Assembly (NCBI GenBank): GCA_964451365.1
Contig: CAYVIB010000021.1
Location: forward strand, 28,216-92,215
Reading direction: 5' to 3'
From: CAYVIB01 sp964451365
Lineage (GTDB): Bacteria; Pseudomonadota; Gammaproteobacteria; Pseudomonadales; Cellvibrionaceae
Length of the DNA: 64,000 nucleotides
Each line of letters begins with the position of its first letter. Position 1 is the first letter of the stretch. Made by a program: the position numbers and the translations under genes. The notes beneath the pieces were generated by a model. The model was not told where the DNA came from and searched no databases. It worked only from the letters and a program-made list of their open reading frames with translations. Shown piece by piece: positions 16,655 through 23,775 of this stretch.

Positions 16655-18346
16655 TTACTCTTTCTCTATCTGCTTGGTGATAATGTACTGCTGGGTAATG
16701 GAGAGTGTGTTGTTCACCACCCAGTACAATACCAGGCCGGCCGGGAAAAATGCCATGAAAGCAGTGAAGAAAATCGGCATCATTTGCATCACCCGGGCCT
16801 GCATGGGGTCGGTTGGTGCCGGTGAGAGTTTTTGCTGGATGAACATGGTCACACCCATGATCAACGGCAAAACGAAATATGGGTCCTTTACGCTCAGGTC
16901 ATCGATCCACAAAAAGAATGGCGCGTGCCGTAAGTCAACGCTTTCCATCAACACCCAGTAGAGAGCGATAAACACCGGCATCTGCAGCAGGATCGGCAAA
17001 CATCCGCCCAATGGATTCACCTTTTCCTTTTTATAAAGTTGCATCAGTTCCTTCGACATGCGCTGGCGGTCGTCGCCATAGCGTTCCTTCAATTCCTGCA
17101 TCATCGGTTGTAGTTTGCGCATCTTCGCCATGGAGCGGAAACTCATGGCGGAGGGATAGAAAAAGATCAGTTTTACCAGGCACGTCAACAGAATAATGGC
17201 CACGCCCCAGTTGCCCACAATGTCGTGAATAAACTCCAGCGCGATAAACAGCGGTTTGCCAATAAACCAAAGCCAGCCGAAATCCAGGGTCAGCGCCAAG
17301 TGGTCGGAAATTTCGGTAAGTGTTTCCAGGTTTTTCGGTCCCGCGTAAAACTTACTGCCGATAGTGCCGGTTGAACCGGGGGCAATGCTGACTGGCTCGC
17401 TGGTAAATCCGAGCAGGTAAATATCCTGTCCCTGGGTTTTGCGCAGGTAATAATTGTTGTTTAACTCTTCATCGGGAATCCAGGCGCTGACAAAGTAATG
17501 CTGGACCATGGCGATCCAGCCGCCCTGTTTCGTAATTTTGAAGGACTCGTCGGCAATATCGTCAAAGCTGAATTTTTTGTAGTTGGTGTCGGGGGTGGTA
17601 ATTGCCGCGCCGAGGAAAGGAGCCATACCAAAGCCGGATTCAGTGCGCGGCTTGTGCGAGTCCCTTTTGATCTGGCCGTAAAGGTTTGCGGTCCAGGGAC
17701 TGTCGCTATTATTGGTGACGACGTATTCAATGTCGATCAGGTATGAATTCCGGTTAAAGTTGTACCGCTTGATGATTTCGGCTTCATCCTGCCGCAGGTA
17801 TAAATCGACCACCAGTTTGTCCTGGTCTTCACCGAGCGTATAGGATGTCTTGGCGGTTTTAAATACTGGCCGGCCTTTGCCTTTGGTGTCGGTACCGTCA
17901 GGTCCCACCAGTCCGGACTGGGCAATATAAATCGTCGACTGAGTGCGGTTGAGCAGAACAAAAGGTTCTTCGGGAGTATCGAGTTCGGCGTAATGTTCCG
18001 GCAGGGCAACTTTGACAATATCTCCGCCGAGGGTATCGATGGTGACTTCGAGCACATCCGTCGAAACGTTGATTAGTTGCGCGGCTGTTGCGGACGCTTG
18101 CTCCGGTTCAGTGGTTTCGCCTTCGGACGGCGCGTTTGGAATGTCGCTTACACTTTCATTCCGGGGAGCGGCTTGTGGTATGTTGTCGGATTCAGGAGAA
18201 ACGGGTTGTTGTATTGTGGAGGTGACTGTTTCTCCGGATCCCGCCTGCAACTCGATCTGGCGTTCCTGAAATTCGTTCCAGCGGATTAATAAAAGAAAGC
18301 TGACGACCAAAATCGCCCCAATCAATGAGTTGCGTAGCCAATTCAT
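16655..18346 (-). CDS. yidC: Membrane protein insertase YidC
   Basis: A 563-residue YidC/Oxa1 insertase. There is one N-terminal membrane helix, then a large periplasmic beta domain (about 60-345), then the conserved five-helix core (WLWFIGKPLFIALEFIHDIVGNWG onward, split here in the protein around residue 350-540). The core includes the hydrophilic-groove Arg region (YPSAMSFRSMAKMR) and the GGCLPILLQMPVFIALYWVL helix region. It inserts membrane proteins alone or with SecYEG. It sits directly upstream of mnmE and downstream of yidD. Confidence 0.97.
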   Translation of the reverse strand: MNWLRNSLIGAILVVSFLLLIRWNEFQERQIELQAGSGETVTSTIQQPVSPESDNIPQAAPRNESVSDIPNAPSEGETTEPEQASATAAQLINVSTDVLEVTIDTLGGDIVKVALPEHYAELDTPEEPFVLLNRTQSTIYIAQSGLVGPDGTDTKGKGRPVFKTAKTSYTLGEDQDKLVVDLYLRQDEAEIIKRYNFNRNSYLIDIEYVVTNNSDSPWTANLYGQIKRDSHKPRTESGFGMAPFLGAAITTPDTNYKKFSFDDIADESFKITKQGGWIAMVQHYFVSAWIPDEELNNNYYLRKTQGQDIYLLGFTSEPVSIAPGSTGTIGSKFYAGPKNLETLTEISDHLALTLDFGWLWFIGKPLFIALEFIHDIVGNWGVAIILLTCLVKLIFFYPSAMSFRSMAKMRKLQPMMQELKERYGDDRQRMSKELMQLYKKEKVNPLGGCLPILLQMPVFIALYWVLMESVDLRHAPFFLWIDDLSVKDPYFVLPLIMGVTMFIQQKLSPAPTDPMQARVMQMMPIFFTAFMAFFPAGLVLYWVVNNTLSITQQYIITKQIEKE

Positions 18347-18372
18347 AGTGGAAAGTTACCGTTATCTTGAGT

Positions 18373-18642
18373 TCAGAATTTTTTGGTTGAATCCGGCACC
18401 GGATCGTATCCGCCAGAATGCCAGGGATGACATTTGGACAGGCGCCTTAAAGACAAATAAAGGCCCCTGGCGATACCATGTTCAATAATGGCCTGTTCCG
18501 CATAATGCGAGCAGGTGGGTTCAAACCGACAACGCGGCCCCAACAACGGACTGATGAAAAAGCGATAAAAACGCACGGGCAGTAACGTGACTGCAATCAA
18601 CCGGCTTTTGCGTTGCTTGCCTTTTTGGCAACACGTTTCCAT
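18373..18642 (-). CDS. yidD: Membrane protein insertion efficiency factor YidD
   Basis: Up to 89 residues. The YidD signature is clear: FYRFFISPLLGPRCRFEPTC, then SHYAEQAI and HPWHSGGYDPVP. YidD is a small membrane-associated helper of YidC-dependent insertion. With the ATG at 18642 the gene overlaps the end of rnpA by 46 bases. A TTG at 18600 or a later GTG would remove most of the overlap and give a more typical N-terminus, so the start is uncertain. Confidence 0.9.
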   Translation of the reverse strand: METCCQKGKQRKSRLIAVTLLPVRFYRFFISPLLGPRCRFEPTCSHYAEQAIIEHGIARGLYLSLRRLSKCHPWHSGGYDPVPDSTKKF

Positions 18643-18977
18643 AGGTCGTTGAGAATATCGTGGATTTCAGCGTTGTTAAGGGTATCGGCCCCCCGCCGGG
18701 CCAGCACTATAGCATCTATTGCAGGTAGATGGTGCTGTTTGCAACGGAAAGACTCGCGAATTAGACGTTTGAGCCGGTTGCGGTTCACTGCCCGGGAAAC
18801 ATTTTTTTTGGCAATCACAAGACCGAGCCGGGGATGGTCCAGGGTGTTGGAGCGCGAGAGGATCAGGAACTGGGGATGAGAAGCTCGGAAAGGAGCGTCG
18901 TCGAATACGGCGGTAAAGTCGCTGGAGTGAAGCAGGCGGTCGGCTTTTGTAAGCGAAAAACCTTTTTCGAACCCCAC
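18597..18977 (-). CDS. rnpA: Ribonuclease P protein component
   Basis: A 126-residue RnpA, the protein subunit that helps the RNase P RNA bind pre-tRNA. The RNR signature is present (SRAVNRNRLKRLIRESFR), preceded by RLGLVIAKKN. A GTG start at 18977 gives the usual length. It lies between rpmH (76-base gap) and yidD (overlap), the universal rpmH-rnpA arrangement. Confidence 0.96.
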   Translation of the reverse strand: MGFEKGFSLTKADRLLHSSDFTAVFDDAPFRASHPQFLILSRSNTLDHPRLGLVIAKKNVSRAVNRNRLKRLIRESFRCKQHHLPAIDAIVLARRGADTLNNAEIHDILNDLWKRVAKKASNAKAG

Positions 18978-19053
18978 GCTGGTGACTCCAGCAACTTAAT
19001 GCCTGTCTGAAAATTAAAACGGCGGCGGATAATACGGTGCGAAATAAATCGAC

Positions 19054-19188
19054 TTAGGCGGCAAGTTGCTTGCGGCCTTTTGCGCGGCGGCGAGCCAGTA
19101 CTTTGCGGCCGTTCTTGGTGGCCATGCGTGCGCGGAAACCATGGTTGCGTTTGCGTTTCAATACACTTGGTTGAAAGGTTCTTTTCAT
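19054..19188 (-). CDS. rpmH: 50S ribosomal protein bL34
   Basis: Translation of the minus strand gives a 44-residue, strongly basic protein starting MKRTFQPSVLKRKRNHGFR and ending RAKGRKQLAA. This is a full-length, textbook bL34. It is the first gene of the rpmH-rnpA-yidD-yidC-mnmE operon and is transcribed away from dnaA. Its promoter should lie in 19189-19350. Confidence 0.98.
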   Translation of the reverse strand: MKRTFQPSVLKRKRNHGFRARMATKNGRKVLARRRAKGRKQLAA

Positions 19189-19361
19189 TCCAGTTGCCTG
19201 CTTGCTTGTCGTTGATTCCGAGTATGGTTCTGGCGATTCCTACCGGAATGCCCTTGAGGACGCGCGATTCTATAGAAAACGCCTGCCAAAAGCAACGAAG
19301 GAAAATAATAAAAAATTCTTGGGAAAGCAGTTTTAAAAAGGGATCGAACAAATAACCTTAA

Positions 19362-19416
19362 GGCATATTTCTAAGTACCTGTTTCATAAGAAGCTTTAAG
19401 GTGGAAGAAATATGCC
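19362..19416. repeat. 11-bp inverted repeat in the origin region
   Basis: GGCATATTTCT (19362-19372) and its exact reverse complement (19406-19416) are separated by 33 bases. The function is unknown; it could be a regulator site or part of the origin architecture. Confidence 0.5.
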
Positions 19417-19480
19417 GGCGGCGGTGTTTTTCAAGTTTTGCCCGCTCCGCAAACAAATTACCCATACTATATACACAAGT

Positions 19481-19489
19481 TTATCCACA
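19481..19489 (+). promoter_or_regulatory. DnaA box
   Basis: TTATCCACA is a perfect match to the high-affinity DnaA box consensus. A near-match (ATATACACA, 19469-19477) sits directly upstream, so the pair could bind DnaA cooperatively. Confidence 0.8.
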
Positions 19490-19618
19490 TTAATAACGGT
19501 TTACGCGGACTTCCCGTAGTTATACAATGCGCTTCTTCAAGTTTTTCCCATTACATAAAAAAAACCAGTATAAATAGGCGCTTATAAAGTTGTTTTTTTG
19601 CGTTTGGAAGTACTTTTC

Positions 19619-19627
19619 TGTGGATAA
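19619..19627 (-). promoter_or_regulatory. DnaA box
   Basis: TGTGGATAA on the plus strand is the perfect consensus DnaA box on the minus strand. It lies about 250 bases upstream of the dnaA start, and could serve both origin firing and dnaA autoregulation. Confidence 0.8.
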
Positions 19628-19650
19628 GATAAATATAAGGGACTAGACTT

Positions 19651-19674
19651 GCCATTTCTGTTAATAGAAATGGC
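19651..19674. repeat. 9-bp hairpin in the origin region
   Basis: GCCATTTCT (19651-19659), loop GTTAAT, then the exact reverse complement (19666-19674). It is about 200 bases upstream of dnaA, downstream of the second DnaA box. No T-tract follows. The function is unknown. Confidence 0.5.
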
Positions 19675-19874
19675 ACAAAAAACAACATTTTTTACTTAAT
19701 GCATATTTTGCATGTCCCCAACTGAATCAAGTACGGATTTTTGCGTTGTTTAAGCACAATGCCTCGCCGTCTTTTGATTTAGGGGTTCTGAAAAGCAAAA
19801 TCTTACAGCCGGGGACAGTCAGCATTTGAGAAGGCTGGCCAATAAGAACTGAATAAATCGTTGGAGTATAAGGA

Positions 19875-21425
19875 TTGCCTGAATCAACCTGGAATCAATG
19901 TATCTCTTATTTACAGGACGAGCTGCCTGCACAGCAGTTTAATACCTGGATAAGGCCACTGCGAGTGGAAGAGTCCTCTGAAAATGTACTGCGTTTACTG
20001 GCACCGAACCGTTTCGTGCTGGATTGGGTAAATGACAAGTTTCGCGATCGTATACAGGAGCTGCTGAACGGGATTGCAGAGGATGGGCTGAAGCGTCTCG
20101 AAATTGCCGTTGCGGAGCGCCGCGGTGCCGGTTTTCAACAGTTATCCTCCGGCGCAAGCCGGAATGCGCCGGAACCGCCTCGTCCGGTTGGCGTACCTGC
20201 CCCGCCCGCTCCGACCTTCGGTCGTTACGGTAACGACTATATCAGTGAACCGGATGAACCGTCGTTCGAGGAGCAGCAGTACGCCAATGGAAAATCATTG
20301 CTGGATGGCAATGACATATTATCCGCCCGGGAGTTCGGTGACGGAGGAGCCAGGCCGGTTGTTGCGAAGTTTGACCGCAAGGACGTGGAGGGTGGCATTC
20401 AGCACAAGAGTAATCTTAATGCCGGTTTTGTCTTCGATAACTTCGTAGTGGGTAAGTCGAACCAGCTCGGTCTGGCGGCGGCTACCCAGGTGGCGGAAAA
20501 TCCCGGCGGTTCCTACAATCCGCTTTTTATATATGGGGGTGTGGGTCTGGGTAAAACCCATTTGATGCACGCGGTGGGTAACGCGCTTTTGCAACGCAAG
20601 CCGGGCGCGAAGGTGGTGTACCTGCATTCCGAACGTTTTGTGGCGGATATGGTAAAGGCGTTGCAGTTGAATGCCATTAATGATTTCAAGCGTTACTATC
20701 GTTCCGTCGATGCCCTGTTGATTGACGATATCCAGTTTTTTGCCGGTAAAGAGCGCTCCCAGGAAGAATTTTTCCATACTTTCAACGCCCTGCTTGAGGG
20801 CGGCCAGCAGATAATTCTCACTTGCGATCGGTATCCAAAAGAAATTAACGGGCTGGAAGAAAGGCTGAAATCCCGCTTTGGCTGGGGCTTGACTGTCGCT
20901 ATTGAACCACCGGAACTGGAAACCCGGGTGGCCATTCTGAAGCGAAAAGCGGACCAGGCGGCTATGCACCTGCCGAACGACGCCGCGTTTTTTATTGCCC
21001 AACGTATTCGTTCGAATGTGCGCGAACTGGAAGGTGCGTTAAAGCGCGTAATAGCCAACGCGCATTTTACCGGTCGGGAAATTTCGGTTGAGCTGGTGCG
21101 AGAGGCACTTAAAGACCTTCTGGCGTTGCAGGATCGCCTGGTGAGCATTGATAATATACAGCGCGTGGTGGCGGAGTATTATAAAATCAAGGTTTCGGAT
21201 CTCCACTCCAAACGACGCAGCCGGTCCGTCGCCCGCCCAAGACAGGTAGCGATGTATCTGGCGAAGGATTTAACGCATCACAGCCTGCCGGAAATCGGCG
21301 ATGCGTTCGGGGGACGGGACCACACTACCGTTCTGCATGCGTGCCGGAAAATCAAGGAACTGCTCGAATCCGATGCGGATATCCGGGAAGATGTAAAAAA
21401 CCTGTTGCGCACCTTAACAACCTAA
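19875..21425 (+). CDS. dnaA: Chromosomal replication initiator DnaA
   Basis: A 516-residue initiator. Domain I starts WNQCISYLQDELPAQQFNTW; a poorly conserved Pro-rich domain II follows. Domain III (AAA+) has Walker A GGVGLGKTHLMHAVGN and Walker B LLIDDIQFFAGKE. Domain IV carries the DnaA signature GGRDHTTVLHACRKI, which contacts the DnaA box. Translation starts at a TTG (19875) with GGAG eight bases upstream, a weak start that would limit DnaA levels. dnaN follows after 46 bases. Confidence 0.98.
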   Translation: MPESTWNQCISYLQDELPAQQFNTWIRPLRVEESSENVLRLLAPNRFVLDWVNDKFRDRIQELLNGIAEDGLKRLEIAVAERRGAGFQQLSSGASRNAPEPPRPVGVPAPPAPTFGRYGNDYISEPDEPSFEEQQYANGKSLLDGNDILSAREFGDGGARPVVAKFDRKDVEGGIQHKSNLNAGFVFDNFVVGKSNQLGLAAATQVAENPGGSYNPLFIYGGVGLGKTHLMHAVGNALLQRKPGAKVVYLHSERFVADMVKALQLNAINDFKRYYRSVDALLIDDIQFFAGKERSQEEFFHTFNALLEGGQQIILTCDRYPKEINGLEERLKSRFGWGLTVAIEPPELETRVAILKRKADQAAMHLPNDAAFFIAQRIRSNVRELEGALKRVIANAHFTGREISVELVREALKDLLALQDRLVSIDNIQRVVAEYYKIKVSDLHSKRRSRSVARPRQVAMYLAKDLTHHSLPEIGDAFGGRDHTTVLHACRKIKELLESDADIREDVKNLLRTLTT

Positions 21426-21471
21426 TTCCAAAGTTCGATTCTGGAATCATCACTTTATAAAGAGTAAATAA

Positions 21472-22575
21472 ATGAAATTTTCCGTTTCGCGTGAGATTAT
21501 TTTGAAGCCGCTGCAACTGGTAGCGGGCGTTGTTGAACGTCGCCAGACCCTGCCGGTATTGGCCAATGTGCTGATTGTGCTTGAGGGTAACCAGCTTTCC
21601 CTTACCGGTACTGACCTGGAAGTGGAAATTGTGGGGCGGGTACAGTTGGAAAATGCCGGTTCCGACGGCGAAATTACCGTACCAGCGAAGAAGTTGGTGG
21701 ATATCTGCCGCGCGCTGCCGGACGACTCCAAAATCGATTTTTCCCTCGACGACCAGAAAGTAACGGTAAAAAGTGGCCGCAGCCGGTTCACCCTTTCCAC
21801 CCTTGCCGCCAGCGAGTTTCCTTCCGTGGAACAGGGAGCCAATGACTTTTCCTTTAATTGCGAACAGAAAGAAGTGAAGCGGTTGATCGAACGGACCAGT
21901 TTTGCCATGGCCCAGCAGGATGTGCGCTACTACCTCAACGGCATGTTGTGGGAAGTTCGCCCCCAGGCGCTGCGCGTGGTTTCCACCGACGGACATCGTT
22001 TGGCCATGTGCACCCGCCCGGTAAATGTGGATGTGAGTGAGGTGGTCCAGGCGATTCTGCCGCGCAAAGGAGTAATCGAACTCTCCCGCCTGCTTAATGA
22101 CAGCGATGAAACGGTAGAGCTGACGCTGGGTCCGAGCCATATTCGTGCAACCACGGCGGAATTTACTTTTACATCGAAGCTCGTGGACGGAAAGTTTCCG
22201 GACTACGAACGCGTGTTGCCAAAAGGGGGTGACAAAATTGTGATCGGTGATCGGGCGGAGTTGAAGCAGGCTTTTGCCCGGACGGCCATTCTTTCGAATG
22301 AAAAATATCGCGGTGTGCGACTGTTGCTTGAGACCGGCCAGTTGACGCTGGTGGCTAACAACCCTGAGCAGGAGGAAGCGGAGGAGCAGGTTGCGGTGGA
22401 TTATGCCGGCGATAGCATGGAGGTGGGCTTTAATGTCAGCTATCTGCAGGACGTAACCAATGTGCTGAGCTCGGAAAATATCAAAATTACCCTGTCGGAT
22501 TCCAATAGCAGTGCCCTATTGGAAGAGCCGGAAAGTTCGGATTCCGCCTATGTTGTTATGCCAATGCGGCTCTAA
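21472..22575 (+). CDS. dnaN: DNA polymerase III subunit beta (sliding clamp)
   Basis: A 367-residue clamp of three repeated domains, starting MKFSVSREIILKPLQLVAGV and ending in the conserved VVMPMRL. It forms the ring dimer that tethers polymerase III and binds many repair proteins. The SD-like AAAGAG lies just upstream of the ATG. It is the second gene of the dnaA-dnaN-recF-gyrB cluster. Confidence 0.98.
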   Translation: MKFSVSREIILKPLQLVAGVVERRQTLPVLANVLIVLEGNQLSLTGTDLEVEIVGRVQLENAGSDGEITVPAKKLVDICRALPDDSKIDFSLDDQKVTVKSGRSRFTLSTLAASEFPSVEQGANDFSFNCEQKEVKRLIERTSFAMAQQDVRYYLNGMLWEVRPQALRVVSTDGHRLAMCTRPVNVDVSEVVQAILPRKGVIELSRLLNDSDETVELTLGPSHIRATTAEFTFTSKLVDGKFPDYERVLPKGGDKIVIGDRAELKQAFARTAILSNEKYRGVRLLLETGQLTLVANNPEQEEAEEQVAVDYAGDSMEVGFNVSYLQDVTNVLSSENIKITLSDSNSSALLEEPESSDSAYVVMPMRL

Positions 22576-22605
22576 CACAATATCTGGTGTTTCTCTCCCT
22601 ATTAG

Positions 22606-23730
22606 ATGCCCGTTATCTCCGAGTTAGGCATTACCCATTTCCGCAATATGGACTCGGTGTCGATCCACCCGAGTCCGCAGATCAATTTGATCCACGGCTC
22701 CAATGGTTCAGGAAAAACCAGCATCCTGGAGGCAATCAGTGTTCTGGCTCATGGCCGGTCTTTTCGAACCCACAAATATCGTCGTTTGGTAAAGGATTCA
22801 GTTGGTGAATTTACCGTATTTGGTCGGGTGGCTGAATCAGGGGGCTCCGCCTCTATTGGTGTGCGGAGGGGGTACAGCGGGGATTGCCAGTTCCGTATTG
22901 ACGGCAGGAATATTCAAGCTTCTGGCGAATTGGCGCAGCGCCTTCCGCTTCAGGTCATAGATGCCCATTCATTTCTGTTACTGGAAGGTCCGGCAAAGAT
23001 TCGGCGGCAGTTTTTCGATTGGCTTGTGTTCCACGTGAAACAAGAATTCCGTGAAGCCTGGAAGGCTTATACCCGTAGCGTTAAACAGCGCAACAGTCTG
23101 CTCCGACATGATAAAATATCCTGTTCTGAGCTGGACGCTTGGGACCAGGAATTGGCAAAGCTCGGCGCCCTGATCCAGGGGCTTCGGGACGATGTTTTCA
23201 AGTTGTTTATGGGAGCCTTCACTACTCAGATAGCGAATTGCAAGGATCTTGGCTTTCTTGAGAGTAAGCATATCCGACTCGAATACCAGCCCGGCTGGAA
23301 ACCAACGGAAGACGGAATCAATATACAAACGCAGTATATAGACCAACTTAAAGACAGCTTTATACGGGATCGAAAGCTTGGCTACACCAGTCTTGGTAGC
23401 CATAAGAGTGATATCAGAATAACGATAGATAATATTCCCGCAGTGGAAATCCTGTCCCGAGGTCAGCAAAAGATGCTGGTTGCCGCAATGCATGTCGTGG
23501 AGGCGGCGGTCTATCGTAGTGTTACAGGTCGTTCGGCAGTTTTTCTACTGGATGATATGCCGGCGGAATTGGACAGGGAAAGACTTGGAACATTGGGTTC
23601 CTGGATCAACTCATTGGAAGGTCAGGTTTTCGTGACAGGGGTTGAGGCTGAATCTCTCCTGTCCATCTGGCCGGATATCGAAAGCAGGAATGTAAAAGTG
23701 TTCCACGTGAAACAAGGTACTATCGCCTAA
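22606..23730 (+). CDS. recF: DNA replication and repair protein RecF
   Basis: A 374-residue SMC-like ATPase: Walker A GSNGSGKTSILEA near residue 37, signature LSRGQQKML near 285, Walker B VFLLDDMPAELD near 313. With RecO and RecR it loads RecA at gapped DNA. It follows dnaN after 30 bases. Two identical parS-like 16-mers lie within the gene (23027-23042 and 23699-23714), each encoding the peptide FHVKQ, so part of the coding sequence is under a DNA-binding constraint. Confidence 0.97.
   Translation: MPVISELGITHFRNMDSVSIHPSPQINLIHGSNGSGKTSILEAISVLAHGRSFRTHKYRRLVKDSVGEFTVFGRVAESGGSASIGVRRGYSGDCQFRIDGRNIQASGELAQRLPLQVIDAHSFLLLEGPAKIRRQFFDWLVFHVKQEFREAWKAYTRSVKQRNSLLRHDKISCSELDAWDQELAKLGALIQGLRDDVFKLFMGAFTTQIANCKDLGFLESKHIRLEYQPGWKPTEDGINIQTQYIDQLKDSFIRDRKLGYTSLGSHKSDIRITIDNIPAVEILSRGQQKMLVAAMHVVEAAVYRSVTGRSAVFLLDDMPAELDRERLGTLGSWINSLEGQVFVTGVEAESLLSIWPDIESRNVKVFHVKQGTIA
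23027..23042. promoter_or_regulatory. parS-like ParB-binding site (1)
   Basis: TGTTCCACGTGAAACA differs at most at one central-flanking base from a perfect palindromic parS (TGTTTCACGTGAAACA). It lies inside recF, about 12 kb from parB and 3 kb from dnaA, an expected position for origin-proximal parS sites. Confidence 0.9.
23699..23714. promoter_or_regulatory. parS-like ParB-binding site (2)
   Basis: An exact second copy of the 16-mer TGTTCCACGTGAAACA, 672 bases from the first and in the same reading frame, near the recF 3' end. Two identical copies in one gene make chance very unlikely. Confidence 0.9.
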
Positions 23731-23775
23731 CACCATCAGCAGGCAATTCTTGTTGTTTAGTAACTTATAAAGAGA

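Larger units (their letters stand above)
19189..19874. other. oriC: Candidate chromosomal replication origin (oriC), rpmH-dnaA intergenic region
   Basis: About 690 non-coding bases between divergent rpmH and dnaA, the oriC location in pseudomonads and relatives. It holds two perfect DnaA boxes in opposite orientations (19481-19489 plus strand, 19619-19627 minus strand) and near-matches (ATATACACA at 19469, TTATACAAT at 19520). It also has AT-rich runs suited to unwinding (19550-19600, 19676-19705) and two inverted repeats. It must also carry the rpmH and dnaA promoters. Assignment rests on position and boxes; exact limits are not visible. Confidence 0.75.
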
